NCBI GenBank assembly: GCA_026400415.1
Contig: JAPLPA010000204.1
Span: forward strand, 1 to 16,871
DNA: 16,871 bases
Source: Afipia sp.
GTDB lineage: Bacteria; Pseudomonadota; Alphaproteobacteria; Rhizobiales; Xanthobacteraceae
Direction of reading: 5' to 3'
Positions 13,106 to 16,871 of the stretch are shown here, one piece after another. The notes below the pieces were generated by a model. It was not told where the DNA came from. It made no database searches and worked only from the letters and a program-made list of their open reading frames with translations. Numbering within the stretch: the first letter of the stretch is position 1; each line of letters starts with the position of its first letter. The translations under genes were made by a program, and so were the position numbers.

Positions 13106-13321
13106 TGCTGTCTTTCTCCCTCGAACGCAGCAACCGGCATGCGTCTAAAACCAACGGATGGCTTCTGCCGACCCGTTATCGACCGAACGTAACATCTGGC
13201 ATTAAACAGCCCGTTAACCGGGTATGTCCGTTGAACTACTCAGCTATGCCTCCGGCTTGACTTCACGTCCGGGCCGGCGTCACGGTTCCATCAATCTGCA
13301 TTGGGATTCCTGCCTAAAAAT

Positions 13322-14293
13322 ATGACAGCTAAATTTGCGATCGTTCGCGACTCGACACCTCCGGCCGACATCAACAAAGGCGCAGTCGTCGCTTTGGGCA
13401 ATTTCGATGGCGTGCACCTCGGTCACCGCGTCGTTATTTCCGCCGCCATCGATATGGCCCGCCGACTAAAAAAACCCGCAATGGCTGTAACATTCGAGCC
13501 GCATCCGCGAAGCTTCTTCAGCCCCAATACACCCCAATTCAGACTGACAGACGCAACTGCAAAGCTGAGACTCCTGGCTGGCACCGGCCTCTCCGGCGCG
13601 GTTGTCATGACATTCGACGCCCATCGCGCCGGAACTTCGGCGCAAGACTTCATTAACCATGATCTCATTGCCCGACTCGGAATCAGCGGCATCTGCGTCG
13701 GCTACGACTTTCACTTCGGCAAGGGCCGTAGCGGATCGCCTGCGCTGTTGATGAGCGAGGCACCGCGATTAGGCATCGAAGTACATGTGCAGCCGCATGT
13801 CGACATCCTCGACCGGCCGGTGTCCTCGACCGCGATCCGCGAGGCGCTCGCAGAAGGTCATGTCGCGGAAGCTACCGAAATGCTTGGCGGGCCATGGTTC
13901 ATTTCAGGCGAGGTCATTCACGGGGAGAAACGTGGCCGCGACCTTGGCTATCCGACAGCCAACATCCGCCTCGACAAGAATTGCGGTCTGAAGCACGGCA
14001 TCTACGCCGTTCGCGTCGGGATCGGCGACAAGCGCATCGACGGCGTGGCCAGCTTCGGCCGGCGACCTACCTTCGATAACGGCGCGCCGCTGCTGGAAGT
14101 TTTTTTGTTCGATTTCAAGGGCGACCTTTATGGCAAGACGCTCGATGTGGCTTTCATCGCCTTTATCCGGGACGAACTGAAATTCGACGGGGTTGAAGCG
14201 CTCGTGAGTCAGATGGACGACGACAGCACCCGAGCCAAGGCGGCGCTGGCGGCGGCACCGGGTGCATTTCCGAAACTCGGAAAGATCGCCTGA
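13322..14293 (+). CDS. ribF: Bifunctional riboflavin kinase / FAD synthetase
   Basis: 323 residues from ATG 13322; a TTG at 13301 is in frame but has no ribosome site. The N-terminal FMN adenylyltransferase half has GNFDGVHLGH (about residues 26-35), TFEPHPR, the GYDFHFGKGRSG segment and VSSTAIREAL. The C-terminal riboflavin kinase half has the GYPTANI loop, GIYAVRV and the GVASFGRRPTF segment with its downstream LEVFLFDF. The enzyme makes FMN from riboflavin and then FAD, using ATP at both steps, in the cytosol. It precedes ileS by 75 bases, an order common in bacteria (ribF-ileS-lspA). Upstream is a 216-base gap shared with divergent cheY. Confidence 0.95.
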   Translation: MTAKFAIVRDSTPPADINKGAVVALGNFDGVHLGHRVVISAAIDMARRLKKPAMAVTFEPHPRSFFSPNTPQFRLTDATAKLRLLAGTGLSGAVVMTFDAHRAGTSAQDFINHDLIARLGISGICVGYDFHFGKGRSGSPALLMSEAPRLGIEVHVQPHVDILDRPVSSTAIREALAEGHVAEATEMLGGPWFISGEVIHGEKRGRDLGYPTANIRLDKNCGLKHGIYAVRVGIGDKRIDGVASFGRRPTFDNGAPLLEVFLFDFKGDLYGKTLDVAFIAFIRDELKFDGVEALVSQMDDDSTRAKAALAAAPGAFPKLGKIA

Positions 14294-14323
14294 AATCTCG
14301 CAGCCAGCGGCATTTTATAGTAC

Positions 14324-14345
14324 GCGCCGGGTTTCCACCCGGCGC
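14324..14345 (+). other. Strong hairpin between ribF and ileS
   Basis: GCGCCGGGT-TTCC-ACCCGGCGC is a perfect 9-bp GC-rich stem with a 4-base loop, 24 bases before the ileS start. No T-tract follows on either strand, so it is not a standard intrinsic terminator. It could stabilise or process the ribF-ileS mRNA, or affect ileS translation. Confidence 0.55.
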
Positions 14346-14368
14346 CAAAACGCGCTATTCACCTCGCC

Positions 14369-16871
14369 ATGACCGAAAAGACCAAATCAGACAGTCAGAA
14401 GCCTGACGCAACCGACTATTCCAAAACGCTTTATCTGCCGCAAACGGACTTTCCTATGCGTGCGGGCCTGCCTCAGCAGGAGCCTAAGATACTGGAGCGC
14501 TGGAGCAAGATCGATCTCTACGGAAAGCTGCGCGAGAGCGCGAAGGGCCGCGCAAAATTCGTGCTGCATGACGGGCCGCCCTACGCCAACGGCAACATTC
14601 ATATCGGCCACGCGCTCAATAAAATTCTCAAAGACGTGGTGACGCGCAGCCAGCAGATGCTTGGCCACGACTCCAACTACGTTCCGGGTTGGGACTGTCA
14701 CGGCCTGCCGATCGAATGGAAGATCGAGGAAGAGTATCGCTCCAAGGGCAAGAACAAGGACGCGGTGCCGATCGTCGAATTCCGCCAAGAGTGCCGTGCG
14801 TTCGCGCAGAAATGGGTCGATATCCAGCGCGAAGAATTCAAACGCCTCGGCGTCGTCGGTGACTGGGATCATCCCTACACTACGATGAGTTTCCCTGCCG
14901 AAGCGCAGATCGCGCGCGAGCTCATGAAATTCGCCGCCAACGGCACGCTCTATCGCGGCTCGAAGCCGGTGATGTGGAGCGTGGTGGAAAAGACCGCGCT
15001 CGCCGAAGCTGAGGTCGAGTACGAGGATTACACGAGCGACACGGTGTGGGTGAAACTTCCAGTGGCGGCGAAATTCGGCCGTCTCGCAAATGCTTCGGTC
15101 GTCATCTGGACGACAACACCGTGGACCTTGCCGGGGAACCGCGCAATTAGCTTCTCGCCGAAAATTTCCTACGGACTCTACAAAGTCACCGACGCGCCTG
15201 CTGACAACTGGGCGAAGACCGGCGATTTGCTTGTCCTCGCAGACAAGCTCGCCTCCGATGTCTTCAAGCAGGCCCGCGTCACGTCGTTTGAAAAGGTAGG
15301 GGATGTCTCCGCCGACATTTTGGAAGCTGTCGAATGCACTCATCCGCTGAAAGGTCTTGATGGCGGTTATGAATTCATCGTGCCTCTATTGGCAGGCGAC
15401 CACGTCACCGACGACACCGGCACGGGTTTCGTTCACACGGCACCCGGTCATGGCCGCGAAGACTTCGACGTCTGGACCGCAAATGCCCGCGAACTCGAAG
15501 CGCGCGGCATCAGTTCTATCATTCCCTACACGGTCGATGCCAACGGCGCACTCACCGAGCAGGCGCCGGGTTTCACCGGCAAGCGCGTCATCACCGACAA
15601 GGGTGAAAAGGGTGACGCCAACGAGGCTGTGATTAAAGCCCTTTCGGAGCGCGGCATGCTGCTCGCCCGCTCGCGCCTCAAGCATCAATACCCGCATTCG
15701 TGGCGCTCGAAAAAACCCGTGATCTATCGCAACACGCCGCAATGGTTCATCGCGATGGACAAGGACATTGCCGATCACGGCAAGGCGAAGACCGGCGATC
15801 CGCTGCGTGCCCGCGCATTGCAGGCGATCAGCGTGACGCGCTGGGTGCCTGAACAAGGACAGAACCGCATCACCGGCATGATCGCCGGTCGACCCGACTG
15901 GGTGATCTCGCGCCAGCGCGCGTGGGGTGTGCCCATTACAGTGTTCGTCCGAGAGAAGGGCGACGGCTCTGCGGAGATCTTGCAGGACGCCGCTGTCAAC
16001 AAGCGCATTGCCGACGCCTTCGAGAAAGAAGGCGCGGACGCCTGGTATGTGGATGGCGCACGTGAGCGTTTTCTTGGATCGCACGCCACTGAAGACTGGA
16101 AGAAGGTCGATGACATCTGCGACGTCTGGTTCGACTCAGGCTCCACGCACGCCTTCGTTCTCGAAGACCCGGTTCATTTTCCCGGCCTCGCCGGCATCAA
16201 GCGCAAGGTCGATGGCGGCAAGGATACAGTGATGTATCTCGAAGGATCGGACCAGCATCGCGGCTGGTTTCATTCCTCGCTGCTCGAGAGCTGCGGCACG
16301 CGTGGGCGTGCACCTTATGATGTTGTCCTCACGCACGGCTTCACGCTCGACGAAAACGGTCGCAAGATGTCTAAGTCGCTCGGCAACACCACCGAGCCGC
16401 AAAAAGTTATCGCGCAATCCGGCGCGGATATTTTGCGGTTGTGGGTTTGCGCGACCGACTACGCAGACGATCAGCGCATCGGACCGGAAATTCTCAAGAA
16501 CGTGGTTGAGACCTATCGCAAACTTCGCAACACCATCCGCTGGATGCTCGGCACGCTGCATCACTTCAAGCGCAGCGATGCCGTTGCGTTCAAGGATATG
16601 CCTGAACTCGAACGGCTGATACTGCATCGCTTGAGCGAAGTCGACGCCATCGTGCGTCCGGCTTATGCAAATTTCGATTATAAAACTGTCATCGCAACGT
16701 TGGCGAATTTCATGAACACCGAGCTGTCGGCGTTCTATTTCGACATTCGCAAGGACACGCTCTATTGCGATCCACCATCGTCGATCTCGCGCAAAGCCGC
16801 GCTCACCACTGTCGACATATTATGCGATGCAATTTTGAAATGGCTTGCTCCCGCGATCAGCTTCACCACGG
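14369..16871 (+). CDS. ileS: Isoleucine-tRNA ligase (3' end cut by window)
   Basis: The open frame runs from ATG 14369 to the right edge, 834 codons, with no stop. Full-length IleRS is about 950-1000 residues, so most of the anticodon-binding and C-terminal part is missing here. The class I HIGH motif is H78-I-G-H81 inside GPPYANGNIHIGHALNKIL. The editing domain (CP1) is shown by WTTTPWTLPGN and DDTGTGFVHTAPGHGREDFD. Then come CDVWFDSG and the KMSKS motif at residue 666 (GRKMSKSLGN). It charges tRNA-Ile and clears mischarged valine. The first 20 residues are a hydrophilic extension. No obvious ribosome site precedes the ATG; the hairpin at 14324-14345 lies just upstream. It probably shares a transcript with ribF. 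Confidence 0.96.
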   Translation, partial: MTEKTKSDSQKPDATDYSKTLYLPQTDFPMRAGLPQQEPKILERWSKIDLYGKLRESAKGRAKFVLHDGPPYANGNIHIGHALNKILKDVVTRSQQMLGHDSNYVPGWDCHGLPIEWKIEEEYRSKGKNKDAVPIVEFRQECRAFAQKWVDIQREEFKRLGVVGDWDHPYTTMSFPAEAQIARELMKFAANGTLYRGSKPVMWSVVEKTALAEAEVEYEDYTSDTVWVKLPVAAKFGRLANASVVIWTTTPWTLPGNRAISFSPKISYGLYKVTDAPADNWAKTGDLLVLADKLASDVFKQARVTSFEKVGDVSADILEAVECTHPLKGLDGGYEFIVPLLAGDHVTDDTGTGFVHTAPGHGREDFDVWTANARELEARGISSIIPYTVDANGALTEQAPGFTGKRVITDKGEKGDANEAVIKALSERGMLLARSRLKHQYPHSWRSKKPVIYRNTPQWFIAMDKDIADHGKAKTGDPLRARALQAISVTRWVPEQGQNRITGMIAGRPDWVISRQRAWGVPITVFVREKGDGSAEILQDAAVNKRIADAFEKEGADAWYVDGARERFLGSHATEDWKKVDDICDVWFDSGSTHAFVLEDPVHFPGLAGIKRKVDGGKDTVMYLEGSDQHRGWFHSSLLESCGTRGRAPYDVVLTHGFTLDENGRKMSKSLGNTTEPQKVIAQSGADILRLWVCATDYADDQRIGPEILKNVVETYRKLRNTIRWMLGTLHHFKRSDAVAFKDMPELERLILHRLSEVDAIVRPAYANFDYKTVIATLANFMNTELSAFYFDIRKDTLYCDPPSSISRKAALTTVDILCDAILKWLAPAISFTT

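Noticed and set aside
13301..13321. TTG 13301 as the ribF start
   Set aside because: No ribosome site precedes it, and the extra seven residues do not look like part of the family; ATG 13322 is preferred.
14387..15343. 318-codon minus-strand open frame
   Set aside because: Fully antisense to the N-terminal part of ileS, whose frame carries the HIGH motif and editing domain.
15386..16084. 232-codon minus-strand open frame
   Set aside because: Shadow of ileS; no ribosome site and no recognisable domain.
1..16871. Search by eye for CRISPR arrays, tRNA and rRNA genes
   Set aside because: No regularly spaced repeats and no tRNA cloverleaf or rRNA segments were recognised; short ncRNAs cannot be excluded by eye.

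Overview
The window looks like a chromosomal segment of an alphaproteobacterium of the order Hyphomicrobiales, most likely family Nitrobacteraceae (Bradyrhizobium, Afipia, Nitrobacter, Rhodopseudomonas relatives). Grounds: the HisRS, RibF, IleRS and CheY sequences are of the type seen in that group, there are small secreted proteins of a style common there, and most genes have roughly 58-65 % GC in the lines I counted. I could not run a search, so the genus is open.

Layout. (1) 1-2546 is an accessory block of lower GC (38-52 % in the lines counted). It holds the tail of an unidentified gene, a tightly coupled gene pair (a DUF6932-like nucleotidyltransferase-fold protein and a 313-residue protein of unknown function) and an IS1-family transposase. 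A 9-bp direct repeat brackets the transposase gene, and an 18-bp perfect palindrome lies at its start. (2) 2569-4275 holds four small exported proteins: two hypothetical, one DUF3617 and one charged peptide. (3) 4383-8738 is a minus-strand run: tadE and tadG (Flp pilus-associated), hisS, a 4-oxalocrotonate-tautomerase-like protein and a fluoroacetyl-CoA-thioesterase-like hotdog protein. The middle of hisS is a sharply bounded AT-rich segment. (4) 8928-12653 on the plus strand holds an omega-amino-acid:pyruvate aminotransferase that starts with TTG, a membrane-anchored degenerate EAL protein with the layout of TipF, and a TIGR01459-type HAD protein. (5) 12713-13105 (minus) is a single-domain CheY with a good intrinsic terminator. 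(6) 13322 to the end (plus) is ribF followed by ileS, which is cut by the window edge.

How the genes work together. Most of the window is housekeeping: tRNA charging (HisRS, IleRS) and flavin cofactor synthesis (RibF). Motility and surface functions are also represented (TadE/TadG, TipF-like EAL, CheY), consistent with a surface-attaching, polarly organised cell. The best candidate for something undescribed is the gene pair at 102-1522, whose two reading frames share one base and which sits beside a transposase in foreign-looking DNA. The second is the apparent mosaic structure of hisS, where only the insertion domain has deviant composition. No rRNA, tRNA or CRISPR array is visible, and no stretch longer than 300 bases lacks a gene.
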